64,000 bases of DNA from Myrica gale (GCA_963930655.1 OZ005617.1:8434501-8498500); one strand, 5' to 3'. Counted from the stretch's first letter, positions 21,829 through 35,050 are shown. Notes: generated from the sequence alone by a model not told the origin. Translations and numbers: made by a program.

Positions 21829-24321
21829 TATGACATGACCACGAGATCTTGTTTTACACCAAAAGGTCCATTTACAATGACACTGTCAGTGCTCGGCTTG
21901 TATAATTAATATAATAATTCTGGTTGAGTGGTGGGTTCCGAAGAGACCCCAAAATTTAAAAAGACAATAATTGAGGCCTAAGTTGCTGAGTTTGTTATTG
22001 CAAATTCTGACATCCAAGAACTTATAAGATAAGTAGAGACTTTCACTAAATTCTTTCTTTTTTGTATTAAATTTGGTGCCAACCCACTATAAAGATGGTT
22101 GTAAGTTATGGGCAGTTGGTTTCGCTCCGAATCCAACAAGGATAGCATAGCACAATTGTTTTATGCAGAAGGACCCGAGGTAATGGGCCTCAAACATGCG
22201 AACGAGGCCCTTATGTATGCCATTCCCACTTCCAGAATTCAGGGTTCGGGATGAAATTTCTGTCACGTGAACTTTAATTCATATGGACATGCAACTTGGG
22301 CCTTTGGATAAAGCGAACTAATGATACAGAAAGGTGAGAGAATTTTTAAGTACACCAGGGTTAGCAATTTAAGAGGGGTGGGAGAGTTATACCTATTTTT
22401 TTTTTTTTTAAGAAAGAAAAACAAATCAAGAGTGAACCATGATCGAGTCAAACTAAAGCCTTCCATTGAAATTCGGAAACATCCACATAGTACTACCAAA
22501 GCAGAATGGGCGTGCTAAGGGTCGAACTTTCGTCGGACATCACCCTTAGATCCTAACCTTAGTCCAACGATTGGGCACAGAACGAAAATGCGAAGGTAAT
22601 ATGTTGGGCACCGGTCTTTTGTTCTGGGCGTTTTGGGGCCTATAGGGCCATAACTGGACGCTACTAATTGCGTCAAAATGGCATAGTGACCTCCAATTTT
22701 CATCCCATATTCCCATGGCATATCAAACAGCTATCTTAGCTAAAACTATATATGGTGGATTCCTACAGCGACTTATGTGGACTATTTTGGTTAATAAAAC
22801 CACAATGCTGTATTGGACTAATTATTCGGTCGTCTTTCTCTCACAAGTACATGATACACAAACAAACATGCTTGGTAGGGCCTGGCGCCATCCTTGCACG
22901 TCCCTGTCCGGTTTTGCGCAAGAGGACGAGAATCTTAATGAGGATACCGATTTATCCCTCACAAAGCAACAAACCTGGGGAGGCAGAGTCAACACCAGAG
23001 GAAAAAAATGCATCGATCCCGCACAACTCCTCCTCAGTCCTCTGCAGCTTTTCTTCTAAACTACAAAACATATCACTTGTCCCAATGCCCACCGCACCCC
23101 AAAACAATGACATGTTTCCTTTCTTTACCAAGAAGATGATGCTGAAAAACCTGTGTATTTCCATCTCTCTGTTTGTGTGTGTGTCGAGGTGTCAAGAGAG
23201 AGAGGTTTGTTCTCATTAGGTATTTTGTTTTTGGGTCAGTTGAAGTATAAACGATATAAACATGTTCAACCACGGAAGTGCATTTACAAGATATAAATAT
23301 TAGCTATGTCTTTTGTTTTTTTTAATGAAGGACTACCGGAAAATAATGAGATTAATTCGAACTTTGGTTGGAAGAAGGCCTGAATCCTGGCCGGACACAA
23401 TCCACACACCACTAAGCCACTACCCTTGGTGGTATATATTTAGAGGTTCCCATATAGGCCGGGCCAGCTGTGGAGCATATTTATCACTTCATTTTATCCC
23501 CCCCCCCCCCCCTCTTGTTCCCAGCCGTTCTGACTTGAGAGAATCATACGCAAGAAAGGGCCAAAAACTGACCAATATCGAATTGGTTCATTTTGAAAGA
23601 CGACGCTAAAAAATTGTAACTTGGGCAATTAGCTTTCATGTTTGACATGCTAAAATTTTATTACGTTAAAATTGTGAAAGGTCTAGAATTTTAGTAGGGT
23701 AAAATATCTTATTCTGAAACGAAGTTCTTCCAACAGAAGTAAAGACGCATGATATGCCTAGGAAGCACTTGAAAGGGTCAGAGGAATATTAGGGCCACAG
23801 GAAAAGACGGACGATAAGTTAAAAGTTACACGTAGCATCTGACATGCTCGGCAGGTCCTGTTACTACATGCAGCACGTCGGATAAGCTGCATACGGAAGA
23901 TGAGTCCAAACGGAATGTTTTAATACCATTGAAATGAAAACAAAAAATAAACTAATATTTAATCTATTCGCTTTCCCTCGAACAACATCAACTAACATAG
24001 ATAAATATGTAAGATATGATATAAATATTTATTAAAATGTGGCCCACACATCACAAGTTATAAAATTTTATTATATTGATTTGGGTTATAAGAGATTTAT
24101 TCTAATTAATAAGGAACCTAGTAATAGAGTTTAATTAAATACATATTTGACGAGAGAAATAATTAAAGATTAAATATTCTAATTGAGAATCTCTGTACTA
24201 ACCTATATATATTCCATCAATACAACCCTAAAATTAAAAATAGACTTGAAGATTCCTCAATATAGATCTCTAGGCATAACCGATAAGATTAGATAATATG
24301 GAAGGCAAGGTTAGTATAATA
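21829..24321. other. Intergenic DNA, no gene recognised
   Basis: Open frames near 22715-23219 show no recognised domain. Homopolymer runs include T at 22399-22411 and C at about 23499-23512. I see no element boundaries. Confidence 0.4.
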
Positions 24322-26054
24322 TGTGCAAAGTGAAATCACGACCCAAGAGTAAAGGTGAATTGGATTTCAAAATCTTTTTTTGAAGACCTTGTAAAAAATC
24401 TACAATCTCAACCAATCAAGCAATAATTAAAAAGTTAGGGTTAGAGATACCAAATACTTGTATTTTTTAAGTGATTCGGCAACCTTGCCTTCATCCACCT
24501 CTAAAGTTTTTTCACTGAGCTTTAATGCCTTCCAATATTGACCCGTTTTAGCCAAGGGAATAGCTTTTAAACAAATATATAGGAGTGGACAAAATTTCCG
24601 GCAAGAATCGAAATTTTCGATCCCACTTCTGGTTGCGATTGGGCATATATCAAAAACGAAACCAAAAGTTTGTTTTGGCAATTTTTGGAACTAGAACCGG
24701 AATCAAAAATTCTGATGGCATTACCGAAAATTCCAATTCTCTTTTTTTAAAAAAAATAGGGCTGAAAACATATAATATAATTTGCTTGAATGCTTATTTT
24801 AAAATCTAGATTTTGGATGAATGCTTACATTTATTATTAATTTATGATGAATAACTGAAAAATCGTTCAGAATCATGTCGAACCGGAATTTTCGGTTCCG
24901 ATTCTAAAAATTTCAATTCCATTACGGTAAAATATCAAAACAGAACTGGAACAAAAAAAATGTGTTCTGGTGAGTGCTAGAATTGGTCATTCCGATTCTA
25001 TCTGTTCTAGTATCCACCTCTATACACGAAGTTCAAGAATACCCTTACGAGCTTCACACCCCTTTGAAATATGCCAACACCAAAGTCACAAGAGTGCTCA
25101 CACTCTCCCTTCACACTTGCAGATGAAGTAGATACAATCTGAAGCTCTCTTGAATAGTAGATGGTACAATTCAAACTATCTTAAAAGCTCACACCAAGAC
25201 TATGCTTGAACGTGTATGATTTATGTGTAGACCTTCTAGAAAATGAGAAAAAAAGGCTTAGAAAATTGATAGCACAAAAATTGTGAATTAGCAAGCCTTT
25301 TTAAACTCTGAAAATTTTCCTATTATAGACCACTCTAGAAAACTCGACGTTGTTAGATGTTTAGGAAAATTTAGTCTACCAGTCAACCGCCACCTTTACA
25401 CCGGGGGATTTGGTACCTGTAACGATTGGCTTTTACTGATATTCGCAGAATTTAAAAATACAAAATATTCTTGAATAGGCATACTAGTTGACCGACTCAC
25501 CTATACTGGATGATTTGGTACTTGTGACAATTGTCAACATTTCGGAGTTTAAAAACCTAGGGTAATAATATTTTTGTAAACAATGAACTATTAGTAGACC
25601 GTTGGTCGTCCGATTATAAATCCGATTAAAACATAGTTGAAAAAAAAACTTCGTCTTAAATACAATTACACATACCAGTCGATGGTTGTGAATCTGGTTG
25701 TGAATCTAGTTAAAACAGATTTGCTCACAAAATACTTAAGATTTTGTCAATTGCACTTTGTACAACCAGTATACATACCGATCGATCATAATCGTCCAGT
25801 ATAGACAAAACCTAATGCTTGTGTTATAATCATTTGTTTTATGTGCGTGTGTGATCAAGCTTATCTAAGTAATGAGCTTAGGAGTTACAAGGAATAACCT
25901 AATGCTTTTCAAATCTTGAACTCTTCAATCCTCGTAGCTTGAGTGTTTTGCGATTGTCACTTTGGTCTTTGAAGATGTACATTTAAATAACTTAATCATT
26001 TTTTTGTAAGAATCAAAACCTTGATTGTGAATTAAAGTCAACATAAAATTAACA
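24322..26054 (-). mobile_element. LTR of a SIRE-like Copia element, minus strand, with a probable insertion
   Basis: Read on the minus strand it begins TGTTAATTTTATGTTGAC at 26054. It carries GAGGTGGATGAAGGCAAGGTT...CCGAATCACTT near 24465-24510 and ends with CCAATTCACC...CTTGGGT near 24330-24360. This order matches the clean solo LTR at 28596-29796. No target duplication was found. About 440 bp at 24580-25022 interrupt it. Confidence 0.55.
24580..25022. mobile_element. Possible hAT-type MITE inside the LTR
   Basis: The segment starts taggagtggacaaaa and, read from the right, tagaggtggatacta, so the ends are weakly inverted. Subterminal motifs such as ttttcggttccgattct and cgaaattttcgatccc are mirrored. 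The flanking 8-mers do not match, so this is only a proposal. Confidence 0.4.
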
Positions 26055-26108
26055 GCACCTTGGAATCCTAAAAGGCATAGACTATATAGGTCGCCAGAAG
26101 GATAAAGT

Positions 26109-27130
26109 GTAATACAAGAAGAATAGGATAAGCCACATGATTATCTTTAGATAAATAAGTGACTACTAAAAGTTAAGGATACTATTTTAGGGTTTTCAAA
26201 TTATTATTATCTTTTCAAAGCAAGAGTTCTAGTTGATTTCTTAGTCTCTCTAATTTTTCTATAAAAGGAGCTCTTGGAGATTAATAACATCAGAATAGTT
26301 TGCTATTATCTATATACGTTGAATTTAGGAGGCCGATTTCTCTCGAAGCGAATCACTATAGGAGGACTTAAAACCCCTCAAAGTGTTCTAGATATTAAAT
26401 ATAGGGATGCCACGTAAGGGCAATCCCTATTCTCTTCCCATCAATAATCTTGTCATGCATTCTACAACCAAAGCACTTAATAACTTGGTATCAGAGTCAG
26501 ACATGTTGGATCCTCGACTTGAGCATTTGGAGAGCGAGTTGGTCTCATTAAGTAAAATTCTACGGCAACAGATGCTAGCTGGTCATGAGGAGTTATGAAA
26601 ACAAATGGCTGAGATACTGCAGCCAATGACAGGAGTTTGAGAATTTTGTTAATAAAGAAGGGTCTCATGAAGGCACTACTTCCAAGGGGAAAGGGATGTT
26701 TCAGTCATCTTCGGGAATTACCATCCCAAAATTGGCTAAGATAGATTTTCATAGGCATGGAGTAATTTTTTGAATTTCAAAGGACGAAAGAAGATGAGAA
26801 ATTGCTACTAGTTGCCTACCACTTAAAAGGACACATTCAGCTATAGTACTAGAGGTATCAATGGAAAGATTATTTGACTTGGAATTGACTAAAAAGGAAG
26901 CTACATGTGAGATACGATCCAACCAAGTTCCTGAATATTTTTGGTGATTTAACCTTCGGCAGGTAGGATCGATGAATAATTATAAAAGAAGTTTTATAGA
27001 TTGCTTACTAGAGCTGGTATACTAACGGAGGACGAGGAGATCGGTTGCTTTGTTAGCAGACTGAAGGAATCCATTCGTATCGAGGTAAAAGTAGCCACCC
27101 CTGTTATCTTTTCTACAATCATCGATGTTA
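26109..27130 (+). pseudogene. Gypsy (Ty3-type) remnant: LTR end, primer site and gag
   Basis: A TATA-like ctataaaagg at about 26260 and a primer-binding site tggtatcagag at 26486-26496 mark an LTR end and the start of the internal region. Downstream, all with frame changes, come LEHLESELVSLSKILRQQM, PKLAKIDFH, LLLVAYHLKGH, DPTKFLNIFGDL, FYRLLTRAGILTEDEEIGCF and RLKESIRIEVKVATP. These match plant Gypsy gag in order. Stops and shifts are frequent. The gag breaks off before any zinc knuckle, near the (ta)n tract. The left edge of the LTR is uncertain. Confidence 0.65.
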
Positions 27131-27195
27131 TACCTCAATGACTGATTTGTAAAATATTAATACTACAGCGACTGTAATAGTAATTAAACCATATG

Positions 27196-27198
<3 letters not shown>

Positions 27199-27243
<45 letters not shown>
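27199..27243. repeat. (TA)n microsatellite
   Basis: A pure ta repeat of about 22 units. It lies at the junction between the Gypsy remnant and the truncated 3' end of the minus-strand Copia element. Confidence 0.95.
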
Positions 27244-27246
<3 letters not shown>

Positions 27247-28595
27247 TTTCATTTGTCATCCATCATATGCGTTGCTCTCTTATTTGGCTAAATTGAAACG
27301 TTCAATGCATTTGAATCTAGAGAAATAGGATTGACAGCAATATTGTCTGCGGAAGATATAGATTCTGCAGAGGAACTTGAATCATCAAAGGGAATTGAAA
27401 TAATTGGAGGAATAGGAAAATATATATTTAGATCTGAAGATACAGGATTGGACAAAGGAGAAAATATAGGAGGATCTATTGTAGGAGTAGAACTAGGAGG
27501 ATCTATTTTGGTTCAAGAATAGGTTCATTGATCATATTCGGCAAGACTATAGAGCCAGAAGAATAGACAAATGTTTGAAGGCAAAACAATCTTCATGAAA
27601 AATGACATATATGGAAATGGAAAATTGTTTTAGTATGAAGATTGTAGAGTTTGTATACTTTAACACCATAAGGATACCCGAGGAAAACACACGGATTGGC
27701 TCTAGCATTAAACTTGTGCCTATTTCTAGTTAATGTTGAAAGATAGCAAAGGCAGCCAAAAATCCTAAAATGTTGATAATATGGTTTTGAAGAAAAGAGT
27801 AGCTCAAAGGGTGATTTATTGTCAAGGAGAGGAGATGGGAACCAATTGATAAGATAGGTTACCGCTAAGATACAATTTGACTAGAATTTTAGTGAAAGAT
27901 TTTATTGAAATCTTAACGAACGATCAACATTAAGAAGCTGTTGATCTTTGCGTTCAGCAATACCATTTTGTTTGAGGAGTAACAACACAAAAATTGTGCC
28001 TTTTGAAGCAAGGAAGTCAAAAAATTGAACTTAGTTCCAAAGTCCGTGCAAATGGCTTTAACTTTGAGATCGAATTGAGTTTCAACAAGAGTAAAAAATG
28101 ACTTGATGTAAGTTTGAGTTTGCTTTAGTTTGAAGCAAATAAACCCATATACATCGAGTAAATCCATCAACAATGGTGAGAACAAACTAATTCCATTATG
28201 ATCAGGAACCGAAAATGGTCCCTAAAGCTCACAGTGTATCAATTCAAAAGGAGAATGAGACTTAGATATAGAAATTGGAAATGACAGCCTTCTTTGGTTG
28301 GACACACTGTGCAACAATGAAATTTAGAATGTTTTACATCACTAATAGAGTCTCGCAACAAATACATTTTAGACAAAGAAGGATGCCCTAAGAGGCAATG
28401 CAATAATGCAACAAATTTATTGAAAGAAGGATGCTCACATGACTCTTTAGTCAAACCAATCGTTGTCCAAGTGTGCAGGTCCTGGATAAACAAATGTTTG
28501 TTAAGTAGAATAATGCAGCAAGAATTTTGTCTAAGCAAGGAACTTACTGATATGAGATTAAAGGAGAATGAAGGGACAACAAGAACATTTGTCAG
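27244..28595 (-). pseudogene. Copia pol remnant (pre-integrase and integrase), minus strand
   Basis: Continues the Copia element interrupted by the solo LTR at 28596. On the minus strand it reads LLRQNSCCIILLNKHLFIQDL, a GAG-pre-integrase region with LLGHPSLSKMYLLRDSIS and cysteines before CPTKEG, then integrase core similarity (IKSFFTLVETQFDLKVKAI, CTDFGTKFNFL). Further left, around 27620-27830, are relics of the post-core region ([11 protein letters not shown], [13 protein letters not shown]) and an S/D/P-rich spacer. Frame changes and stops are present. Reverse transcriptase and RNase H are missing; the sequence ends at the (ta)n tract. Confidence 0.75.
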
Positions 28596-29796
28596 TGTTG
28601 GCTTTTGTGCACAACTGAGATTTTGATTATTTCAATAAATAGATTAAGTTTATAAAATGGACATTTTCAAAGACAAAGACGATTTGATGAAAGAGTCAAA
28701 GTCTTGAAGAAAGAAGATCAAGAAGATGCAAGGAGCTCAAAAGTGAAGATTTAAGACCTTAGAGTATAATCCTTGTAACTGTTTGTTTCACTTTTGACAA
28801 GGATTATGAATCACACTTGCATGTCTTTCAAAACGTGCATAAACCGTTTTACCTTTTGTTTGAAAGATTAAAATAATTTTAAAGGTTTCAAAACACCCCA
28901 ATCAAACTCTCAAACCTTTCATATACTTATGGGAAGTAATAGTTTAAAATTGGGTGTTTAAAAATAGTCAAAACAAGGTTTTAAACTTAAGTTCAAGCGG
29001 TCGACCGGCTGAATTTTAAATAGAGTTGTTAAGTTTCTGAAAATATGACCGTTGGGGTAGTGGTAACTTGCAGTGGTCGACCAGCTCGTTTTAACAGACG
29101 ACTATCAACGGCTATAAACGGCTAGTTTTCATATTTGATCTATAAATACACATCCTTAACGTCCAAAATCAATACACAACGACCACATATCATTTAGATC
29201 ACTCGAGAAATATTTCAAACTTTCATATTCTATATTTTTCATATTATTCACACAAAACACATTTTCATATCCGTGTCTTTATGTGAATCAAGAGATAGAG
29301 CTTTTCAATTTCATATTTACTCTTTGAGAGAGTTTTGTTCTTCAATCTTCATTTCAAGAGATTTGATTCCTATATTGAGGTTGTTCATTAAAAAAACGCT
29401 TAGATATGGTATATCTCAAGCTTGGTGGGGTTGTGAGTAGTGAGCCCAAAAATCACTTGTAAGGGTTTGAGTGTTGAGCCCGGAAAAAGCACTTGTACAG
29501 TTCTCTAGCACCAGGAAGCTAGAGTGTATGCTATTGGAATAGTAGTGGAAAACCTCAAGGCTAAGTGAAGGAGCTTGAGAGGTGGATGTAGACGGGTTTG
29601 CCGAACCACCAAAAAACCACGTGTTTGCTCCTCTATTCATACTCTTTACTTTTAGCACATATTTACACTTGTTGCATATTATATACTTGTGCTAAATTAG
29701 TAATAACTTTATAAACACATCTTTGAGGGTTAAAAGCGAAAAGTTTAGAAAACCAATTCACCCCGTTCTTGGGTTACCTTAATCCTGAAATTCACA
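28596..29796 (+). mobile_element. Solo LTR (SIRE-like Copia family), 1201 bp
   Basis: Begins tgttggcttttgtgcacaac and ends cctgaaattcaca. It is flanked by an exact 5-bp duplication gtcag at 28591-28595 and 29797-29801. The accaattcaccccgttcttgg block (about 29751-29771) and gtggatgtagacgggtttgccgaaccacc block (about 29582-29610) identify the family. No internal domain remains, as expected after recombination between two LTRs. It interrupts the protease/pre-integrase region of the older minus-strand Copia element. A second copy in the opposite direction begins at 63443. Confidence 0.9.
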
Positions 29797-29801
29797 GTCA
29801 G

Positions 29802-30077
29802 TAGGATGTGAGGGGAAATACGCACTGTGCCAATATGAGTGACATATGTAGACTGATCATTTGACATTTTGATAGATGAAATAATAGATGAAGTGATGGA
29901 GGTTAACATGGAAACCGAACTGACCATGTGATTAGTAATCCACTTATTCATAATACTGCCAGTAGCAAAATGAACAGAACAAGTGATAGACGCAGTCATG
30001 TTGACCATAGTCTGAGAAGGCACATAAGTAGTCAAGTTATTTGAAATTGAAGCCTCATATTTAGAAAGAAGAGCCAA
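29802..30077 (-). pseudogene. Copia protease region remnant, minus strand
   Basis: The minus-strand frame includes NKWITNHMVSSVSMLTSI and STYVTHIGTVRISPHILL, matching Copia protease, where the family has WI-D(S/T)GA-(S/T)DHM. Here the catalytic aspartate triad is lost, so the enzyme would be dead. The reading is cut at 29801/28591 by the solo LTR and resumes on its other side. Confidence 0.7.
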
Positions 30078-30080
30078 TAG

Positions 30081-31070
30081 CTATTGGCATTGTTCAGCAG
30101 TGAAAGGCAGAGATGGACTTGAAACAGAGGAAGTTTCCGAAGAAACTTGATGAACAGATCCTGCAAGTTTCATCTTGGGACAAGGTTTATAAGCAGGTGG
30201 ATACCTGTGCATTTTGTAATACTTATCCACAATATGACCAACAAAACCACAGTGACTACATGTAGGACGATCTTTCTTTTGAAGGTATGATTTACCATTG
30301 AACTTGTTGAACTTCTGTGTGCCTTGAGTGCGTGTGAAGAATGCATTATTGTCCATGGACTGTGAAACCAAAGAGGTTATGTCCCTCTGTCTTTCTTCTT
30401 GAACAACTAATGAAAATATATTATTAATAGATGAAGCTGGATCCATTAATAAGATTTGACGACATATGTATGAGGAAGAGTCATTCAAGCCCATGAGAAA
30501 TTGCATTACATATTCTAGATTGTACGCATCAGTAAGATGCTTGAAAGCTCCACACGAGCACACTAGATTATGTTTGTAATTAGCCAGTTCCTCCTCTAAA
30601 GCTTTTCGTCTTGTGAAATAAATATTTATGGTAATCTGACCTTGAGAAAGGGATACAATAGAATTTTGAATCTAGAAAATTCTAGGTACATTTCTTTGAG
30701 AAAATCGCTGAGCAAGATCCTACCAAATATTAGCAGTTGTCTCAATATACAACACGCTATATGCTAGTTCTTTGGAGATCGAATTCAATAGCCAGGAGGC
30801 CACCATATGATTGCAACGAGTCCAATTTGCATGAGTAGCATATGACAGTTGCGGTTGTGGAATAGATCCATCAATGAAAGTATACTTGTTCTTTGCACTT
30901 AGGGCCATTTGCATGAACTTGCGCCAGCTTGAGTAATTTTCTCCTTCGAGAATCTGAGAGACGAGGATCGTACTACGATTATCTTTATTATTGAGAAATA
31001 ACGGGCTTGATTGATTATCAAGACAGTTTGGGATTGAATAGATCGGAGGAGATGATATTTCTGAAGCCAT
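30081..31070 (-). pseudogene. Copia gag remnant, minus strand
   Basis: The start at 31070 (MASEISSPPIYSIPN) leads into a plant Copia gag with EGENYSSWRKFMQMAL, AKNKYTFIDGSIPQP and VASWLLNSISKELAYSV. A stop and frame change occur around 30564-30719. The second half, open at 30563-30081, has FLMGLNDSSSYICRQILLMDP and a CCHC-type knuckle CSHCGFVGHIVDKYYK in which the last cysteine is tyrosine. Together with the primer site and LTR to the right it forms the 5' half of one element. Confidence 0.85.
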
Positions 31071-31078
31071 TTATAAAA

Positions 31079-31090
31079 GCTCTGATACCA
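31079..31090 (-). other. Primer-binding site of the minus-strand Copia element
   Basis: gctctgatacca is the complement of TGGTATCAGAGC, the initiator methionine tRNA primer site. It sits next to the LTR edge at 31091 and just upstream of gag. Confidence 0.85.
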
Positions 31091-31323
31091 TGTCAACTTT
31101 GCAAATGAGAAGCAGAGTAATCGAGAGAGAAGAGAGAGTGAGAGAAGAAGTTGTGGAATTTATGTATGTATTCGAGTAATGAATAAAAGCTGTACAAGCG
31201 TCCTTATATATTTCGTAGCCAAGCCAGTTGGATAACAAACCAACATCCAACTTACTAACTAACTAACAGCTTCTGAGTAATAAATTAACTTCCCAGCTCA
31301 TCAATGCTTAACTTATACTAACA
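31091..31323 (-). mobile_element. 5' LTR of the minus-strand Copia element
   Basis: The 233-bp LTR reads TGTTAGTATAAGTTAAGC at its start (31323) and ends GCAAAGTTGACA beside the primer site. A TATATAAGG promoter motif lies at about 31204-31212 on the minus strand. The 3' LTR is missing, so the element is truncated on its left and no target duplication can be checked. Confidence 0.8.
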
Positions 31324-32440
31324 GAGTAAAAATAATTCTAATAAAAATCCTAAGAATTAAAGATCATAATTAATCTTATCACAAACAAGAAGAAAGCCAC
31401 ATGTATGAAAGCATTCGTACGCATGCATTACTATTATGCACACAACTCAACCTTGTCTGTATATTTAATCTTCAAAGATATATTATCACCATTTGACACA
31501 ATCAAAATTTATGCATACATTAGTAAACAAAAACGTACAACCTCTCAAGTCAAGGGACAATGAGTAAATTGTAGTTAGAACTACCTTCAACTAGTAAGTG
31601 ATCACTTTAAGGCGTTCTTGATCTAATTTCGTTTATAGCGTGTGCAACTTAGACAAGACCCACTTGTCAGTTTAAGGTCACCTTAATGATGGAGTATATT
31701 ATCTTATCATACAGTGGCACAACAAGTGTAGGCTTAAGAACTTATTAACCCTAGAAGATTTAGGGTTTAAGGAACTAAAAAATCATCTCTCTACTTCTGA
31801 TTCATTAATCATAAGCACGATTATTCTACAATCTAACTTGAATGATTTTTGAGAGCGTATATCTAAAAGAATTGTGTAAGACATGAGCCACATGCATGGA
31901 TGGACACTATTTCAATGATGAGATCCTATTAGAGGGGTGCACATTGATGAATTTTAGTAGTTACAGACTGACTGAATGTATGAACTTGGTCATTTGGACC
32001 ATAGTTTGGAGTACAAACTGATTTTTTCCCTAAATTTAATGATATCTGTCTTGCTAAAAAAAAATCACTAATGAATAGTTTTTCCGTCCCCTTCTCGTCC
32101 ATTGGTACTAGTAAATCAGTTACTGGAAATAGCAAACAACCACATTCCCTATAAAACCACATTAATTAACATCTTTTCCAAACTGATCATATATATAGAC
32201 AGCAAAACCACTACACCGTAGGTCCTCTTTTTTGTTTTTGGTAGAAACCAGATCCTAACAAGTTCTAGGGGCCGGAAACATAGACACATGCATCTACATG
32301 ACATTAAGTACATACTCGGAGGGGGGGAAAAACTACATACGAGCTACAAGAGAATTGCTTTACTGAAGCAAACAAAAAGAGGGCGGCATTCTGGTTATTT
32401 CCTCCTTGACTCTAAGGATATATGTGGAAGCTAGGATTCT
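31324..32440. other. Intergenic DNA downstream of the bHLH gene
   Basis: AT-rich, with no recognisable gene or element. The part nearest 32440 is presumably 3' UTR of the bHLH gene. Confidence 0.45.
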
Positions 32441-34958
32441 TCAGCAAAAGGTAGCTTCGTCCTCAATTATTCTAAGCATGTGGTGAACTGCTGCTGCTAT
32501 GTCATCTACTGAACTGAGTTGGCATCCTTCATCAACCTGCATTCAGAATTAATTTTCGAGTTTTAGCGGTTGCTTTTTGACAAACTAGGAGCAAAGAGTT
32601 CCTTCCAGAGATAGAGAACCCTACGAATGTTGGAGAAAGACGCTCTCTCTGATCTATCTGTCTGCCAATGCTTTCCTTCATTCAATAATTGAAGACCCAC
32701 AATTTAACCAGAAAGGAAAGAGGGTTGAAAACGGTCTAAAATATAATGGAATCTACTTTGGGCGCCCTATTACATGTTGAACTGAAGTATCTCTAAGATC
32801 CTTGCACTTTGAGTGAAATTTGTACATATGGGTATGCAGATCAACGATCTTTTGAATTACGGACAAGGGGAAATGTGTATGTATGATTTTTCTCCAAACG
32901 CTATATATATATAATTCTTCCCTGTATTATAAACGTCAGCGGATCGCTAAGATTTTCGTCAGGGAGGAAGACATGATAAGAGCCCAAGATAAGTGTCCAT
33001 GCAGCACTTGATCCTAATTAGTGACCAATTCATATTACTTGTAATCCAATAAAATGCCCTTCATATATAGGTACAGAATATTTTCAAATTAATATATATG
33101 GTTGAATACCTTGAATATTGGTGAAACAAAAGAACATAACTAATTACGAACTTGCTGCCTGGTTGGGATCATTTGATTAAAAACATTTGCATGGTCTACC
33201 AGGGGCATTAATGACACTACCCCTGCCCTCGCTGTTCCCCTTTCGGCAGCTCTTTGGGTTCAAGTGCATTGCAATAACCTAAGAACAAAAGTACAAACAC
33301 GTTGGTTCAAAAGAAGTATATTGTTACGTACCTTGGCGCTGATAGAGTAGAGGACCAATGGGGCCATGGTGGTCACATTGAGGTGAAGGATGGGCAGATA
33401 AAGTGTCTGAAAACCAGCAACCAACTTTGAGAGCTGTCTAGGGCTTCTTCGAGAGAGAATTCGAAGGTTTGCGTGGGTTTCGATCAAAGTCACCTCGATA
33501 TCTGCAATAGCAGCCTTCGTCTTTGACGTATATTTGTTAGGAATCTGAGACCAGGTGTACTGTGGATACAGAAAAAACTGAGAGAACGGGGGTTGTAGGA
33601 ACTTTGAGGTCGTGATGTCTTCATTAAGTCCTGTTGCGCCGGCCGGTTCATGTATAGGTTGGAGCTTCTGAGCTTCAAGAGACTGCAAGTGGTGTTCAAG
33701 TTCCTTCACAAATTCTATAGCACCACCCACTATAGATGCCTGGTCACCCTACACAAACAAGAAATTCTAGATTTAAGGTGCTAATCATTTCTAGTTTTTC
33801 TGAGCTGAAGATTAATTGGAATAGTTCCCGAAGTTCCTGTTATAAGCTCAGAGAGAAAACGAGGGCCTATATTTCACATTGATGATGATGAAAGTGAAGA
33901 ACTAATTTGCATCTCTTGGTATATTAAACTTCATTAAGGACAGGTCTAAACCAACACGTCGTTATTGGAACATATGCATGTGAGCTCTGCATTCAAGATT
34001 CTTCTTGAGTTTCAGCCAGAATACGGGTTCGCATAATGCTTCCTTTCCCACGTGACAAACAAGGAAGAATCTAAAGAGTAGCATAATGCAGTAGTAGGGA
34101 CATGGTGTCAAAAATGACAACTTTCACCTAAACTTTACATGACTGGTTTCTGACTTCTGCAGCATTACCACCCGCCTTTAAGCTGAACTTTGCCGAATAA
34201 ATAATTCCTCAACTTCAAATTGTTTAATTCGGTATAAATTTTCAGAGCTTTACCGGATAAGTTTGATCTCCAAGTCTCTTCCAGGCATGAAAAATCTAAG
34301 TAGCGATACAGCTATAGACTATTGAGCCGTCGTACTAAAACAAACACCATGTTTAAAAATTGAACCATATTCCATAGCTTTGCCTCCATAATTTAATGTA
34401 AAGGCTTATATGGCGGTTAGATTGTAAGCCAAAGTTCCTTATAATTGTATAAACCCTTTAGACATGACAAAACAGCAATTCCCCATGGAAGTTCAGTACT
34501 ACCCATGCATTCCATAGGAGAGGGACACGAAGATAAAGGAGAGGAAAGAAAGAATGAGAGCACACCCTTTGGGCATAGGATTCAGGCATGAGGGAGCGCA
34601 AGACGGCGAGGTGCTCATTCATCTGTTTCCGGCGGTTTCTTTCTACAGCAATGTGTGTCATCCTTTGTGTCTCAGCTTCTTCCTTGTTCTTGCATATTCT
34701 TGGTTTTCTCCTCCTCTTCCTCCTCCCTTGAACCGCCAAATTCGGCCTCCGTTCAACCACCTCTGACCTGCTCGAGGGACGCTTTTGCGTCATCAGTGAA
34801 GACTTCTCCAAAATACCAACTTGGTTTTGAGGTGCGGCCGCATTAGTTAATAAGAAACTGGTCTCTGAAGGGTTATGGCTGCTATATGGGGTTGCAGAGA
34901 TAGTGTCGTAGATTATGAAGTTGAAAAGCTCATTGGAAGAAAGAGCTTCTAAAGCCAT
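32441..34958 (-). CDS. bHLH transcription factor, subgroup Ia (AtbHLH94/96-like), 3 exons, 301 aa
   Basis: Exons on the minus strand: 34958-34566, 33748-33332 and 32536-32441 (stop tga 32443-32441). All introns are GT-AG and phase 0. The start MALEALSS is the typical N-terminus of this group. A basic stretch GRRKRRRKP precedes [20 protein letters not shown], the DNA-contacting region with H102, E106 and R110 of E-box/G-box binders. The helix-loop-helix runs to about residue 159 ([18 protein letters not shown]). The C-terminal part has [20 protein letters not shown] and LHLNVTT, an ACT-like dimer region conserved in the group. Exon 3 encodes VDEGCQL...[10 protein letters not shown]. Subgroup Ia includes SPEECHLESS, MUTE and FAMA, but this protein lies nearer bHLH94/96/99. 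Targets unknown. Confidence 0.93.
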
Positions 34959-35050
34959 TTTTCTCTCTAGTTTCTGCCCCGGACTTCAAAATGGACTTGA
35001 ACTTTTATGACCCAACACTGTTACTAGTTCCAATTCATACACAGCAATCA

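Noticed and set aside
21155..21833. Several overlapping open frames rich in S, P and L
   Set aside because: They arise from the minisatellite, whose unit happens to stay open in several frames.
22715..23219. Overlapping open frames of 114 and 155 codons
   Set aside because: No domain match, and both frames are open in the same stretch, as expected by chance.
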